A stretch of 64,000 nt of DNA from CAVDRM01 sp963611355 (GCA_963611355.1 CAVDRM010000010.1:5459-69458); one strand, 5' to 3'; shown: positions 35,428 through 43,506, numbered from the stretch's first letter. Numbers and translations are program-made. Notes: generated from the letters alone by a model not told the origin.

Positions 35428-36499
35428 TTTGGACATCATGAACAGTATTCGCACGGCAGTTGATGATTGCACACGCGGAATCGCTGAAGCGCCTTCACTT
35501 CAGCCGAAGATTATTCAAAAGGCGAAAGGAGAAGAACCCATGAAAAAGAAGCTGTCAATGACATTAGCAGCCGCGCTGGCCTTGGTCCTTATTTCCGCGG
35601 CCGCGCTCGCGGGCACTCTGCTCTGGCGGGAAGCCGGAGAGAAGGTCGCCCCGCTGGAGGGCAAGAACGGCTATTACGACACGTGGAGCACGGATGCGAA
35701 GACAGAACTGGTTCGGACGCTGTATGATTTGGGCGAATTAAAGGACAATACCGATGCGGAGCAGCTTCTGAGCGGCATCGGCATGGATGCACAGGAAAAG
35801 GATGCGCTGTGCGACAAAATTATGACGGGTTACGTAAACGGAACGGCCGATACCGTCACGCTCCTGTCAATCTTGGAAAAGCTGCACGGGAGCATGGATA
35901 CATGGCCGCAGGAGGACAAGGTCTGGTATAACGAGCTGCTTCAGGCCAATCAGCTGCTGACGGACGAGGACGCCGATTATGTGCTTCCAAATGACGGAGA
36001 GCTGACGCAGGAGCAGGCCATCGAAGCGGCGAAGAATCTCCTTAACGAAAAGGGCATAGAGAATTTGGATGCTGCCAAGGTCGAGGCAACGCTGACGGAG
36101 GAGACACAGCGCGTTTGGAGCATCGTCTTTGAAATGAACCGGGAAGGGCAGTCCGATGGCGGTGCCTGCCATGTGGATTTGCTGACGGACGGCACGATGC
36201 TGAATTACTCTACGCCAAGGCTCGTAAAAATGTACATGACAGGGCTTGCGCCGGACGATGAAGCCATTTCCGAAGAGGAGGCGCTCAAAGCCGGACTCAA
36301 GGCCATCTCCGCTGCCTGCGATGTGCGGGAAAGCGAGCTGACCGATTCGTGCGCCGTCTTTGGCGAGATTGACATCAATAATGAGGCCGCCGCTCACGCG
36401 GCATGGAAAACGCGCCTTTGGGCGGTCGATACCGAGCAAAACTACTATGCCCTGCTCACCCCCGCAGGAGAAATCGTCTACGTCGGAAGCCATCAATAA
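35417..36499 (+). CDS. membrane protein coupled to the ECF sigma factor, putative anti-sigma
   Basis: A 360-residue single-pass protein. Residues 1-43 are cytoplasmic and could hold the sigma factor, a hydrophobic helix spans about 47-69 (MTLAAALALVLISAAALAG), and some 290 residues face outside. LTQEQAIEAAKNLLNEKGI near 195 resembles a PepSY-type repeat, with a second such stretch near ISEEEALKAGLKAISAA. The 11-base overlap with the sigma gene and this layout suggest an anti-sigma factor, although the N-terminal zinc motif of the ZAS class is absent. An internal ATG after GAAAGGAGAAGAACCC could give a shorter form starting MKKKLSM. Confidence 0.65.
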   Translation: MKTDLDIMNSIRTAVDDCTRGIAEAPSLQPKIIQKAKGEEPMKKKLSMTLAAALALVLISAAALAGTLLWREAGEKVAPLEGKNGYYDTWSTDAKTELVRTLYDLGELKDNTDAEQLLSGIGMDAQEKDALCDKIMTGYVNGTADTVTLLSILEKLHGSMDTWPQEDKVWYNELLQANQLLTDEDADYVLPNDGELTQEQAIEAAKNLLNEKGIENLDAAKVEATLTEETQRVWSIVFEMNREGQSDGGACHVDLLTDGTMLNYSTPRLVKMYMTGLAPDDEAISEEEALKAGLKAISAACDVRESELTDSCAVFGEIDINNEAAAHAAWKTRLWAVDTEQNYYALLTPAGEIVYVGSHQ

Positions 36500-36517
36500 T
36501 CCATAGAACACGCAAGC

Positions 36518-36556
36518 GCCGCAGAGGAGCATTCTCCCTGCGGCTTTGCATTGCGG
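36518..36556. terminator. terminator between convergent sigma/anti-sigma operon and asparaginase
   Basis: GCCGCAGAGGAG and CTCCCTGCGGC form a GC-rich hairpin with one bulge, followed to the right by TTTGC and GGTTTT. It lies between two convergent genes. Confidence 0.5.
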
Positions 36557-36568
36557 TTTTATCAAAAA

Positions 36569-37561
36569 TCAGCAGCTGATTTCCCCGCACAGGTTTTGAC
36601 GCAGCAGCGGCAAACGATTCGGCGCATCGCCCAGCACCCACATCAGCTTGGCAACGGCGGCCTCCGTGGTCATGTCTCCGCCGCTGAAAACATGCGAGGA
36701 CAAAATATCGTGACCGACCTCGTAAATCGTAAAATCGGCGCGTTCATACAGGCATTGCGTGACCACCAACGTCACAATATCCCGCTCCCTGAGCTGTGCC
36801 AGCTTATGAACAAGGTTTCGACGGATATAATGAAGCCCGCCCATGCCGAAGGCCTCCAGCACAATACCGCGATAGCCCTTGCTCATCACATAGTCAAACA
36901 CATCCGGCGATGTGCCGGGCATGAGCTTGAGCAGGAAGATGTTCGGCTCAAGCCGCTCCTCCAAAGCAAACGGCGCATCGGTTTTGAAGGCGTCAAGCAG
37001 CGCATGATTGATGTGCAGGCCGTCCGCCGCGATTTCACCCGCAAGCGGGGCGTTGACGCTGTCGAAGGCGTCAAACGATGTGGTGCGCATCTTCACGGCG
37101 CGAGCGCCTAAAATAATTTTATGATGAAATAAAATGTATACGCCGCCGGGCAGCTCATTGAGCGCCGCGGCAGACTCGCATAAATTCAGCGGCGCATCGG
37201 ACAGGGGCGCTTTCATCGGAAGCTGAGAGCCCGTCAGAATGACGGGTTTTTTGAGATGCCGCAGCATAAACGACAGCGCGGCGGCCGTGTAAGCCAAGGT
37301 GTCCGTGCCGTGCGTAATCAGTACGCCATCCGCATTTTCCAAGGCCTGCGCCGTTTCCTGCGCCAGCAAGCGCCATTCTTCCGGCTGAATGTTGCTTGAG
37401 TCCAGCGAAAAAACATCGTGCGTTTCAAACTCGGCATTTTCCGACAGACGCGGCACGGTGTCGAGCATCTGCGCGGCGTGCATGGCCGGACAAAGCCCGC
37501 GCTCCATCGGAACGGATGCAATCGTTCCGCCTGTCGCCAATAAAACATAATGCTTTTTCAA
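36569..37561 (-). CDS. ansA: asparaginase, type I-like
   Basis: A 330-residue L-asparaginase producing aspartate and ammonia. The first catalytic threonine is in LLATGGTIAS near residue 11 and the second in VLITHGTDTLAYTA; LTGSQLPMKAP and VLEAFGMGG are further blocks. No signal peptide, so it is the cytoplasmic type I form. AGGAGG precedes the ATG closely. Its own promoter lies at 37582-37610. It stands alone, flanked by convergent and divergent genes. Confidence 0.93.
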   Translation of the reverse strand: MKKHYVLLATGGTIASVPMERGLCPAMHAAQMLDTVPRLSENAEFETHDVFSLDSSNIQPEEWRLLAQETAQALENADGVLITHGTDTLAYTAAALSFMLRHLKKPVILTGSQLPMKAPLSDAPLNLCESAAALNELPGGVYILFHHKIILGARAVKMRTTSFDAFDSVNAPLAGEIAADGLHINHALLDAFKTDAPFALEERLEPNIFLLKLMPGTSPDVFDYVMSKGYRGIVLEAFGMGGLHYIRRNLVHKLAQLRERDIVTLVVTQCLYERADFTIYEVGHDILSSHVFSGGDMTTEAAVAKLMWVLGDAPNRLPLLRQNLCGEISC

Positions 37562-37581
37562 TCTCCCGCCTCCTCCTGCTC

Positions 37582-37610
37582 ATTATAGCACGGCGGAAGG
37601 CCTGCGGCAA
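37582..37610 (-). promoter_or_regulatory. sigma-A promoter of asparaginase
   Basis: On the minus strand TTGCCG (37610-37605) and TATAAT (37587-37582) are 17 bases apart, with TGC before the -10. The RNA leader would be only about 15 bases. Confidence 0.7.
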
Positions 37611-37691
37611 CAAAAAGACAAAAACCGCATCACAGCAGCATGTGTGTGCTGAAATGATATGACCCGGCAAAAAATGAAAGCTCGTCAGAGA

Positions 37692-37702
37692 TATGCTATA
37701 AT
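37692..37702 (+). promoter_or_regulatory. extended -10 promoter of the tiny-gene run
   Basis: TATGCTATAAT is an extended -10 element; the -35 region is weak. The same 11 bases occur again at 37766-37776, inside the first tiny gene. Confidence 0.5.
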
Positions 37703-37746
37703 GGCGTTATCACAACACGCAAGACCGCATCGGAAGAAAAAAGAAC

Positions 37747-37990
37747 ATGACAAAGAAGTACAACGTATGCTATAATCACGGCAGAAGCTATTGCGGAATT
37801 TCGGACAAAGACAAGGGGGGTATGGATTGACGCGGACGATGCGACGGACGATGCGATGCTGTCCGTCGCCCTGTATCTCCATGGACGAATCGACAAGACA
37901 GAAACGCTGACGAAGACCTTCCTGTTCAACAACGGCGACCTTTGCCGCATGGTGTTCGAGTATGAGGAGGGCGGAACGAAGGAGGACTGA
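37747..37990 (+). pseudogene. small hypothetical gene split by a frameshift at a G6 run
   Basis: From ATG 37747 the frame reads MTKKYNVCYNHGRSYCGISD and stops at 37830. If one G is removed from the run of six at 37815-37820, the reading continues as WIDADDATDDAMLSVALYL to the stop at 37990, giving an 80-residue protein ending EYEEGGTKED. The continued part is acidic, codon-like and ends two bases before the next gene, so the intact gene was probably this length. It may be a real mutation, a slippage switch or a sequencing error. I know no family; the size and setting resemble phage early genes. Confidence 0.55.
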
Positions 37991-37992
37991 AA

Positions 37993-38340
37993 ATGGCTGC
38001 GGGAACAAAAAGCGGTTTGCCGTATCTGCAACATCCAAAATATAACCCCAACGAATATTTCTGCCCGTGCTGTCAGGAAAGCGTGATGTATGTAAGCCGA
38101 GCGAAGGCAAAGGAAGCGCGGTGCGAATACTGCGGAACACCTATTCGGGACAACCATATCAAGCGCATCGGGAAGACCATCAAACCGAGCTTCGTAAGAG
38201 TCCCGGAGAGCAATTGGTGGAACGCCATCATGGTTTGGCGTGGCTATAAGCTGCCGAAGATGCGCCTGAAAATGCAGTTCGGAATCGACGTAACCGAAGC
38301 GGAGAAAAAGGAGTACGCAAAAACACATGAAATTAAATGA
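37993..38340 (+). CDS. small zinc-ribbon protein
   Basis: A 115-residue protein with a four-cysteine zinc ribbon, FCPCCQESVMYV then RCEYCGTPIRD, near residues 23-52. The second half is basic and tryptophan-rich (VPESNWWNAIMVWRGYK). It starts two bases after the previous frame ends and overlaps the next small gene by 14 bases, so it belongs to a tight operon. Such short zinc-ribbon proteins are frequent in phages and integrated elements. I assign no function. Confidence 0.65.
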   Translation: MAAGTKSGLPYLQHPKYNPNEYFCPCCQESVMYVSRAKAKEARCEYCGTPIRDNHIKRIGKTIKPSFVRVPESNWWNAIMVWRGYKLPKMRLKMQFGIDVTEAEKKEYAKTHEIK

Positions 38341-38516
38341 ATTATTGCGGAAGTGCTATAACATCCAAAAGGTCAGCATCAGCGGATGCGGAAGGACGTG
38401 GACGGGCAACGTCGGGAGCGCTCTTGCTTCTCCGACTGTTCCCAATGAAAATTATTCTTTCCGGCGCCGATAAACTGGAAGAGGACGGATGCGATGTGGA
38501 CAAAGACGACGAGTGA
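38327..38516 (+). pseudogene. small hypothetical gene, second frameshift candidate
   Basis: ATG 38327 opens MKLNELLRKCYNIQKVSISG and the plain frame stops at 38473 (48 residues). Dropping one G of the GGG at 38414-38416 would join it to a different frame reading LFPMKIILSGADKLEEDG and ending at 38516, about 62 residues. The joined form has a smoother, more protein-like ending than the basic SFRRR end of the plain frame. This is inference; the unshifted 48-residue protein could be real. It overlaps the DUF551 gene start. Confidence 0.4.
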
Positions 38517-38700
38517 GCTTCCGGAGCTGGGAAAGCGCGTGCTGGTGTTTTCGGAGAGCAAGGGCACGTTGCTTCCCATCGACATACAGAACATCTGTGT
38601 CTGGCGCTGGTGCGGCGATGATGTCGGCTGGATAATGGAAGGCGGCACGGAATGCAGCGCGACGGTGACACACTGGATGCCGCTGCCGGACAAGCCGTAA
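38494..38700 (+). CDS. DUF551 domain protein
   Basis: A 68-residue protein that is essentially one DUF551 domain: SELPELGKRVLVFSE at the front and VTHWMPLPDKP at the end, the family's two most conserved parts. DUF551 is known mainly from phages and prophages; its function is unknown. GAGGA lies eight bases before ATG 38494. It supports a phage origin for this run of tiny genes. Confidence 0.8.
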   Translation: MWTKTTSELPELGKRVLVFSESKGTLLPIDIQNICVWRWCGDDVGWIMEGGTECSATVTHWMPLPDKP

Positions 38701-38777
38701 GGACAGCATCACGCAGAAGCAGAGTCAGGCAGAATAAGAAAGCCGATGCGCCAAGGGCGCGGAAAGGACGGAAGTTT

Positions 38778-39137
38778 ATGTATACGCTGGCATTGCTCTT
38801 CGCGTGTTTCTTCTTATATGTGATTGCTGCGACGGAAACCGCTGCCTTTGTAAGCGGAATCGCTGCCATAGCGGTTCTTGTGCTGCTGCTTTGGCGGTGG
38901 AACAGAAAGTGGACGCGCTACCGCGCCTTGGAAAACGCAATGACGAATGTCTATAAAATCAAGCATATGTACAGCGTCAAGGCGAAGAAGCGCTGCGCGG
39001 ATTTGGCAAGAGACTATTTTGTCCTTGCCATCGAGAACGGCTACAAGCCGGAAAAGGATGACCGCTGGATAGAGGTGCAGCGGTATTTGACGGAAATAGA
39101 AGGGATGGATGAAGCATCGGAATTTGACAAATGCTAA
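38778..39137 (+). CDS. small membrane protein, unknown
   Basis: A 119-residue protein with two hydrophobic helices at residues 2-22 and 25-42, then a basic cytoplasmic tail (WRWNRKWTRYRALENA) and an acidic end. AAAGGA lies before ATG 38778; a longer frame from 38652 has no ribosome site and overlaps the DUF551 gene. No family recognised. It probably belongs to the same accessory run. Confidence 0.55.
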   Translation: MYTLALLFACFFLYVIAATETAAFVSGIAAIAVLVLLLWRWNRKWTRYRALENAMTNVYKIKHMYSVKAKKRCADLARDYFVLAIENGYKPEKDDRWIEVQRYLTEIEGMDEASEFDKC

Positions 39138-39150
39138 AGAGGAATGCTTG

Positions 39151-39333
39151 ATGTGCTATGCTATGGTCGGCAGGGCTGGTGTGTGGTGCGAACTGTGCTT
39201 GGCTGCCATGCCGAGAGTGAACGGGGAACATAATGTATGCAGATGCGGAAGATACTTTTACAATATGCGAAAGCTGCAAAATAATGACCGATTGATCCAT
39301 CAATCCGTTTTTGACAACACAAGCATCCTGTGA
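39151..39333 (+). CDS. small cysteine-rich protein, unknown
   Basis: A 60-residue protein with two cysteine pairs, VWCELC and VCRCG, which could bind one zinc. I chose ATG 39151 because AAAGAGGA lies about seven bases upstream; ATG 39109 overlaps the previous gene. Its end overlaps the obg promoter. Last member of the tiny-gene run. Confidence 0.5.
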   Translation: MCYAMVGRAGVWCELCLAAMPRVNGEHNVCRCGRYFYNMRKLQNNDRLIHQSVFDNTSIL

Positions 39334-39339
39334 TATACT
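39311..39339 (+). promoter_or_regulatory. sigma-A promoter of obg-yhbY
   Basis: Perfect TTGACA (39311-39316) and TATACT (39334-39339) at 17-base spacing, 45 bases before obg. Confidence 0.85.
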
Positions 39340-39384
39340 AAACTGTCTTTTTGTGCGCCGCACGAAGGGACGGGAGGAAGAAAA

Positions 39385-40650
39385 ATGGCGCAATTTGTTG
39401 ACCACGCGCCGCTCAGCCTTAAGGCCGGAAACGGCGGGAACGGCTGCGTCGCGTTTCACAGGGAAAAGTTTATTCAAAACGGCGGGCCGGACGGCGGGGA
39501 CGGCGGCAAGGGCGGAGACGTCATCCTGCTGGCCGACCCGAACATGCACACGCTGCTGGATTTCCGTTTTCGCTCCAAGTATGAGGCGGAAAACGGCGCG
39601 GACGGCAGCGGCAACCGCTGCTTGGGTAAGTCCGGCGCGGATCTTATCGTGAAGGTGCCGGTCGGCACGGTGGTGCGCGATAAGGAGACCGGCGCGGTAG
39701 TTGCCGATATGTACGAAGCGGGGCGGCAAAAGGTACTGCTTAAGGGCGGACGCGGCGGCTGGGGAAATATGCACTTTGCAACGCCCACCCGTCAGGCACC
39801 TAACTTTGCCAAGCCCGGCATGAAGACCGAAAAGCGGGAGTTCATGCTGGAGCTTAAATCCATTGCGGATGTCGGCTTGGTCGGCTATCCGAATGTCGGC
39901 AAAAGCACCATCCTGTCAGTCGTCACGGCAGCGCGGCCGAGAATCGCTAATTACCATTTTACGACACTGACGCCTAATCTCGGCATGGTGCGCCATCACG
40001 GGCAGGACTTTGTTATGGCGGATATTCCGGGGCTTGTGGAGGGGGCCAGCGAGGGAGCAGGGCTTGGCTTTGACTTCCTTCGCCACGTCGAGCGTACACG
40101 GCTCCTGCTGCATGTTGTGGATATTTCCGGCAGCGAGGGACGCGACCCCGTCGATGATTATGACCAAATCAACCGCGAGCTGGATGCCTACGGCGATCTT
40201 CAATATCGGCCGCAAATCGTTGCCGCCAACAAAATGGACATTCCGGGCGCGGAAGAAAATTTAGAACGGCTCAAGCGGCATATCGGGAAGGACATTCCCG
40301 TGTTCGCCGTCAGCGCGGCCACGCATCAGGGCTTTGAAGCGCTGATGAACTGTGTGGCCTCCACCTTGGCAGATTTGCCGGAGGCTGCGCCGTTCAATGA
40401 GGCGGAGCTGACGGATGAGCCGCTGCCCACGTCCGGTTTCACCGTTGAGAAGGATGCAGGCGTGTTTGTCGTAACGGGCCCTGCGGTGACGCAGCTCATC
40501 GAGAGCGTCAACTTTGAAGACGAAGAATCCATGAACTGGTTTCACCGCACCATGCGGCGCGCCGGCATCATCGACGCCCTGCGTCAGGCGGGCGCTGCCG
40601 AGGGCAGTACGGTCCGCATGAATGATATGGAGTTTGACTTTGTGGAATAA
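39385..40650 (+). CDS. obg: GTPase Obg
   Basis: A 421-residue essential GTPase that acts in 50S ribosome assembly and stress control. The glycine-rich Obg fold fills residues 1-157 (LKAGNGGNGCVAFHREKF). The G domain follows with GYPNVGKST, DIPGLVEGASEGAGLG, NKMD and SAATHQG. A C-terminal OCT domain (residues 340-421) ends with RMNDMEFDFVE. All parts are full-length. rpmA and rplU, often before obg, are replaced here by the tiny-gene run. Confidence 0.97.
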   Translation: MAQFVDHAPLSLKAGNGGNGCVAFHREKFIQNGGPDGGDGGKGGDVILLADPNMHTLLDFRFRSKYEAENGADGSGNRCLGKSGADLIVKVPVGTVVRDKETGAVVADMYEAGRQKVLLKGGRGGWGNMHFATPTRQAPNFAKPGMKTEKREFMLELKSIADVGLVGYPNVGKSTILSVVTAARPRIANYHFTTLTPNLGMVRHHGQDFVMADIPGLVEGASEGAGLGFDFLRHVERTRLLLHVVDISGSEGRDPVDDYDQINRELDAYGDLQYRPQIVAANKMDIPGAEENLERLKRHIGKDIPVFAVSAATHQGFEALMNCVASTLADLPEAAPFNEAELTDEPLPTSGFTVEKDAGVFVVTGPAVTQLIESVNFEDEESMNWFHRTMRRAGIIDALRQAGAAEGSTVRMNDMEFDFVE

Positions 40651-40666
40651 GAAGGACGGAAAAAAT

Positions 40667-40954
40667 ATGAACAGCAAGCAGCGCGCATATCTGCGTTCCA
40701 TGTGCAATACCCTGCCGGCGATTTTGCTGGTCGGCAAGGAGGGCGTAACGGAAAACACATTAAAGAGCGTCGGCGATGCGCTGGAGGCGCGGGAACTGAT
40801 TAAGTGCGGCGTTCAGCGCGGCGCGCCGCTGGAGGCGAGGGAGGCGTGCAGCCTGATTTGCGAGGGGACGGGGGCCGAGCCTGTGCAGTGCATCGGCAAT
40901 AAGTTCTGCATTTACAGGCCGAAGGAAAAAGAACCGGTCATTGTTCTGCCATAA
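40667..40954 (+). CDS. yhbY: YhbY-type ribosome assembly RNA-binding protein
   Basis: A 95-residue CRM-domain protein that binds pre-50S RNA. LVGKEGVTENTLKSVGDALEARELIKCGV carries the GxxG-like RNA-binding loop (here VGKEGV) and the family's helix. It follows obg by 16 bases, fitting a ribosome-assembly pair. I use ATG 40667; an upstream frame from 40622 would overlap obg. Confidence 0.92.
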   Translation: MNSKQRAYLRSMCNTLPAILLVGKEGVTENTLKSVGDALEARELIKCGVQRGAPLEAREACSLICEGTGAEPVQCIGNKFCIYRPKEKEPVIVLP

Positions 40955-40987
40955 CGGGACGGTTACATGGGCAGTTCCGCATATCAT

Positions 40988-41040
40988 GATGGCCAAGAGG
41001 CAGGGAATACCTGCATTTTAACGTCTCTGGCCATTTCTAT
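40988..41040 (+). terminator. candidate terminator after yhbY
   Basis: ATGGCCAAGAG and CTCTGGCCAT form an outer stem with a bulge, and GCAGG/CCTGC an inner one; TTTCTAT follows. Confidence 0.45.
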
Positions 41041-41052
41041 GTAACTTTGCAT

Positions 41053-41068
41053 CCACAATATATTGTGG
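41053..41068. promoter_or_regulatory. NrdR box 1
   Basis: CCACAATATATTGTGG is a perfect 16-bp dyad that matches the known NrdR box (ACACWATATATWGTGT-like). It is the upstream box of a tandem pair placed before the nrdD promoter. NrdR represses ribonucleotide reductase genes when dATP is high. Confidence 0.85.
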
Positions 41069-41083
41069 ATGCTTTTAAAATTT

Positions 41084-41099
41084 CATCAATATTTTGTGT
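41084..41099. promoter_or_regulatory. NrdR box 2
   Basis: CATCAATATTTTGTGT agrees with the NrdR box at 12 of 16 positions by my count. Its start is exactly 31 bases from that of box 1, three helical turns, the usual NrdR arrangement. It ends seven bases before the -35 element of nrdD. Confidence 0.8.
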
Positions 41100-41106
41100 T
41101 TTGGTC

Positions 41107-41135
41107 TTGACAAGGGAGATGTGCCCCGCTATAAT
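41107..41135 (+). promoter_or_regulatory. sigma-A promoter of nrdD
   Basis: Perfect TTGACA (41107-41112) and TATAAT (41130-41135) at 17-base spacing, directly downstream of the two NrdR boxes. The match is close to consensus, so repression must be strong. Confidence 0.88.
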
Positions 41136-41184
41136 GGAGTCGGGTCAAAAGCCAAACCAAGCTGACTGCGGGGGGATTTAATAG

Positions 41185-43506
41185 ATGATACAGTCCATTA
41201 AAAAGCGGGACGGTCGTGTTGTACCGTTCGATGCAGAGAAGATTACCGACGCGATTTTTAAGGCGTTTACGGCCAGCGGCAGTGCCAAGGGCAAGGAGAC
41301 GGCGGAAGAGATTGCCGCGCAGGTCGTCAACGAAATCGAGAACAATGAGTCCATCGGCACAACGCCCTCCGTCGAAGAGGTGCAGGACACGGTCGAAAAG
41401 GTGCTGATAGAGAAGGGCTTTGTGCGCACAGCCAAGGCCTATATCCTCTATCGTGCCGAGCGCAGCCGTGTGCGCGAGATGAACACAAGGCTGATGAAGG
41501 TGTTTGAGGACATCACCTTTAAGCCTGCGTCCGAGTCCGATATCAAGCGCGAGAACGCCAACATCAACGGCGACAGCGCGATGGGCGCGATGCTCAAATT
41601 CGGCTCGGAGGGCGCAAAGCAGTTTTATGATATGTATGTCCTGAAGCCGGAGCATGCGCGGGCGCACCGCGAGGGCGATATCCATATCCATGATTTGGAT
41701 TTCTATACCCTGACCACCACCTGCTGTCAGATCGACCTGCTGGAGCTGTTTAAGAACGGCTTCTCTACCGGTCACGGCGTTCTGCGCGAGCCGAACGATA
41801 TTGCCAGCTATTCCGCCCTGTGCTGCATTGCGATTCAGGCCAACCAGAACGACCAGCACGGCGGCCAAAGCATCGTGAACTTTGACTACGGCATGGCGCC
41901 CGGCGTGAAAAAGACTTATTTTAAGCGCTTCCGCGACAATCTGTCCCGTTCGCTGGAACTGAAGGCGAATGTCGAGGACAGTGACTGCGTGGCACGGGAA
42001 CTGCTGGATAAGGTGTTTGAAAAAATTCAAAAGAAGTCCGAAATGACCCGCGATGAGACGTTCGTCAGCGCATTGAAGGCAGAGCTTGCCCCCTATGCGG
42101 ACGATGCGCTTGCGGATGAGATGATAGACTTCTCCTATAAATACGCCCTCAAGGAAACCACCAAGGCGACCTATCAGGCAATGGAAGCACTGATTCACAA
42201 CCTGAACACCATGAATTCCCGTGCGGGCGCACAGGTGCCGTTCTCGTCCATCAACTACGGCACGGATACATCACCTGAAGGTCGTCTGGTCATGCAGCAG
42301 CTTTTGTATGCGACGGAGGCGGGGCTGGGACGCGGCGAAACGCCGATTTTCCCCATCCAGATACTGCGCGTGAAGGAAGGCGTCAATTACAATGAGGGAG
42401 ACCCCAACTACGACATTTACCGCCTTGCCATCCGCACCAGCGCCAAGCGCCTGTTCCCGAATTTCTCCTTCCTTGATGCGCCCTTCAATCTGCAATACTA
42501 TAAGCCCGGCCATCCCGAAACAGAGGTCGGCTACATGGGCTGCCGCACCCGCGTGATGGGCAATGCTTACGACCGCACCCGCGAGATCGCGCCGCGCCGC
42601 GGCAACCTGTCCTTCACCTCCATCAACCTGCCGCGCCTTGCTATCAAGGCCAAGGGCAACATTGATGAATTTTTCCAAGATTTGGAAAAGAAAATGGATA
42701 TGTGCTGTGACCAGCTCTACGAGCGCTATCAAATCGTGGCACGGAAAAAGGTCTACAATTTCCCCTTCCTGATGGGGCAGGGCGTGTGGCTCGATTCCGA
42801 AAAGCTCGGCTGGAATGACGAGGTCGGCGAGGTGCTGAAGCACGGCACGTTGTCCGTCGGCTTTATCGGCCTTGCGGAGGCACTCAAGGCGCTGGTCGGC
42901 AAGCACCACGGGGAGTCCGAGTCCAGCCAGAATCTGGGTCTTGAAATCATTGGCTATATGCGTAAATATCTGGATAAAAAGACCCAAGAAACCGGCATGA
43001 ACTACACCCTGCTGGCAACGCCGGCCGAGGGGCTTTCCGGCCGCTTCGTCCGTCTGGACAGAGAGCGCTTCGGCTCGATTCCCGGCGTGACAGACCGAGA
43101 ATATTACACCAATTCCTTCCACGTTCCGGTCTATTTCCCCATCAGCGCATTCGACAAAATCAGCATCGAGGCGCCGTATCACGCGCTGACCAACGCAGGG
43201 CACATCACCTATGTCGAAATGGACGGCGACCCGACGCAGAATTTGGAGGCGTTTGAAAAAATCGTGCGCCATATGCATGACTGCGGCGTGGGCTACGGCT
43301 CCATTAACCATCCCGTTGACCGCGACCCCATTTGCGGATTTAACGGAATCATCGGCGATACCTGCCCCCAGTGCGGCCGTGAGGAGGACGGACACCCCTT
43401 TGAGCGCATCCGCCGCATCACCGGCTACCTCGTCGGTACGCTCGACCGCTTCAATGACGCGAAACGCGCCGAGGAGCATGACCGCGTCAAGCATTCGATG
43501 GGATGA
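41185..43506 (+). CDS. nrdD: anaerobic ribonucleoside-triphosphate reductase
   Basis: A 773-residue class III reductase making dNTPs without oxygen. An ATP-cone domain at residues 1-95 (IKKRDGRVVPFDAEKITDAI) gives allosteric activity control. The barrel domain follows. The C-terminal zinc region has DTCPQCGRE and the glycyl-radical loop is RRITGYLVGTLDRF, with the radical on about G747. The radical must be made by NrdG, which here is encoded far away at 60836-61342. The start follows GGGGGG-rich sequence; ATG 41185 fits the family. Confidence 0.96.
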   Translation: MIQSIKKRDGRVVPFDAEKITDAIFKAFTASGSAKGKETAEEIAAQVVNEIENNESIGTTPSVEEVQDTVEKVLIEKGFVRTAKAYILYRAERSRVREMNTRLMKVFEDITFKPASESDIKRENANINGDSAMGAMLKFGSEGAKQFYDMYVLKPEHARAHREGDIHIHDLDFYTLTTTCCQIDLLELFKNGFSTGHGVLREPNDIASYSALCCIAIQANQNDQHGGQSIVNFDYGMAPGVKKTYFKRFRDNLSRSLELKANVEDSDCVARELLDKVFEKIQKKSEMTRDETFVSALKAELAPYADDALADEMIDFSYKYALKETTKATYQAMEALIHNLNTMNSRAGAQVPFSSINYGTDTSPEGRLVMQQLLYATEAGLGRGETPIFPIQILRVKEGVNYNEGDPNYDIYRLAIRTSAKRLFPNFSFLDAPFNLQYYKPGHPETEVGYMGCRTRVMGNAYDRTREIAPRRGNLSFTSINLPRLAIKAKGNIDEFFQDLEKKMDMCCDQLYERYQIVARKKVYNFPFLMGQGVWLDSEKLGWNDEVGEVLKHGTLSVGFIGLAEALKALVGKHHGESESSQNLGLEIIGYMRKYLDKKTQETGMNYTLLATPAEGLSGRFVRLDRERFGSIPGVTDREYYTNSFHVPVYFPISAFDKISIEAPYHALTNAGHITYVEMDGDPTQNLEAFEKIVRHMHDCGVGYGSINHPVDRDPICGFNGIIGDTCPQCGREEDGHPFERIRRITGYLVGTLDRFNDAKRAEEHDRVKHSMG

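Noticed and set aside
41049..41072. Palindrome followed by TTTT read as a terminator of yhbY
   Set aside because: Its core matches the NrdR box, it has a partner box at 31 bases and lies just before the nrdD promoter, so an operator is the better reading.
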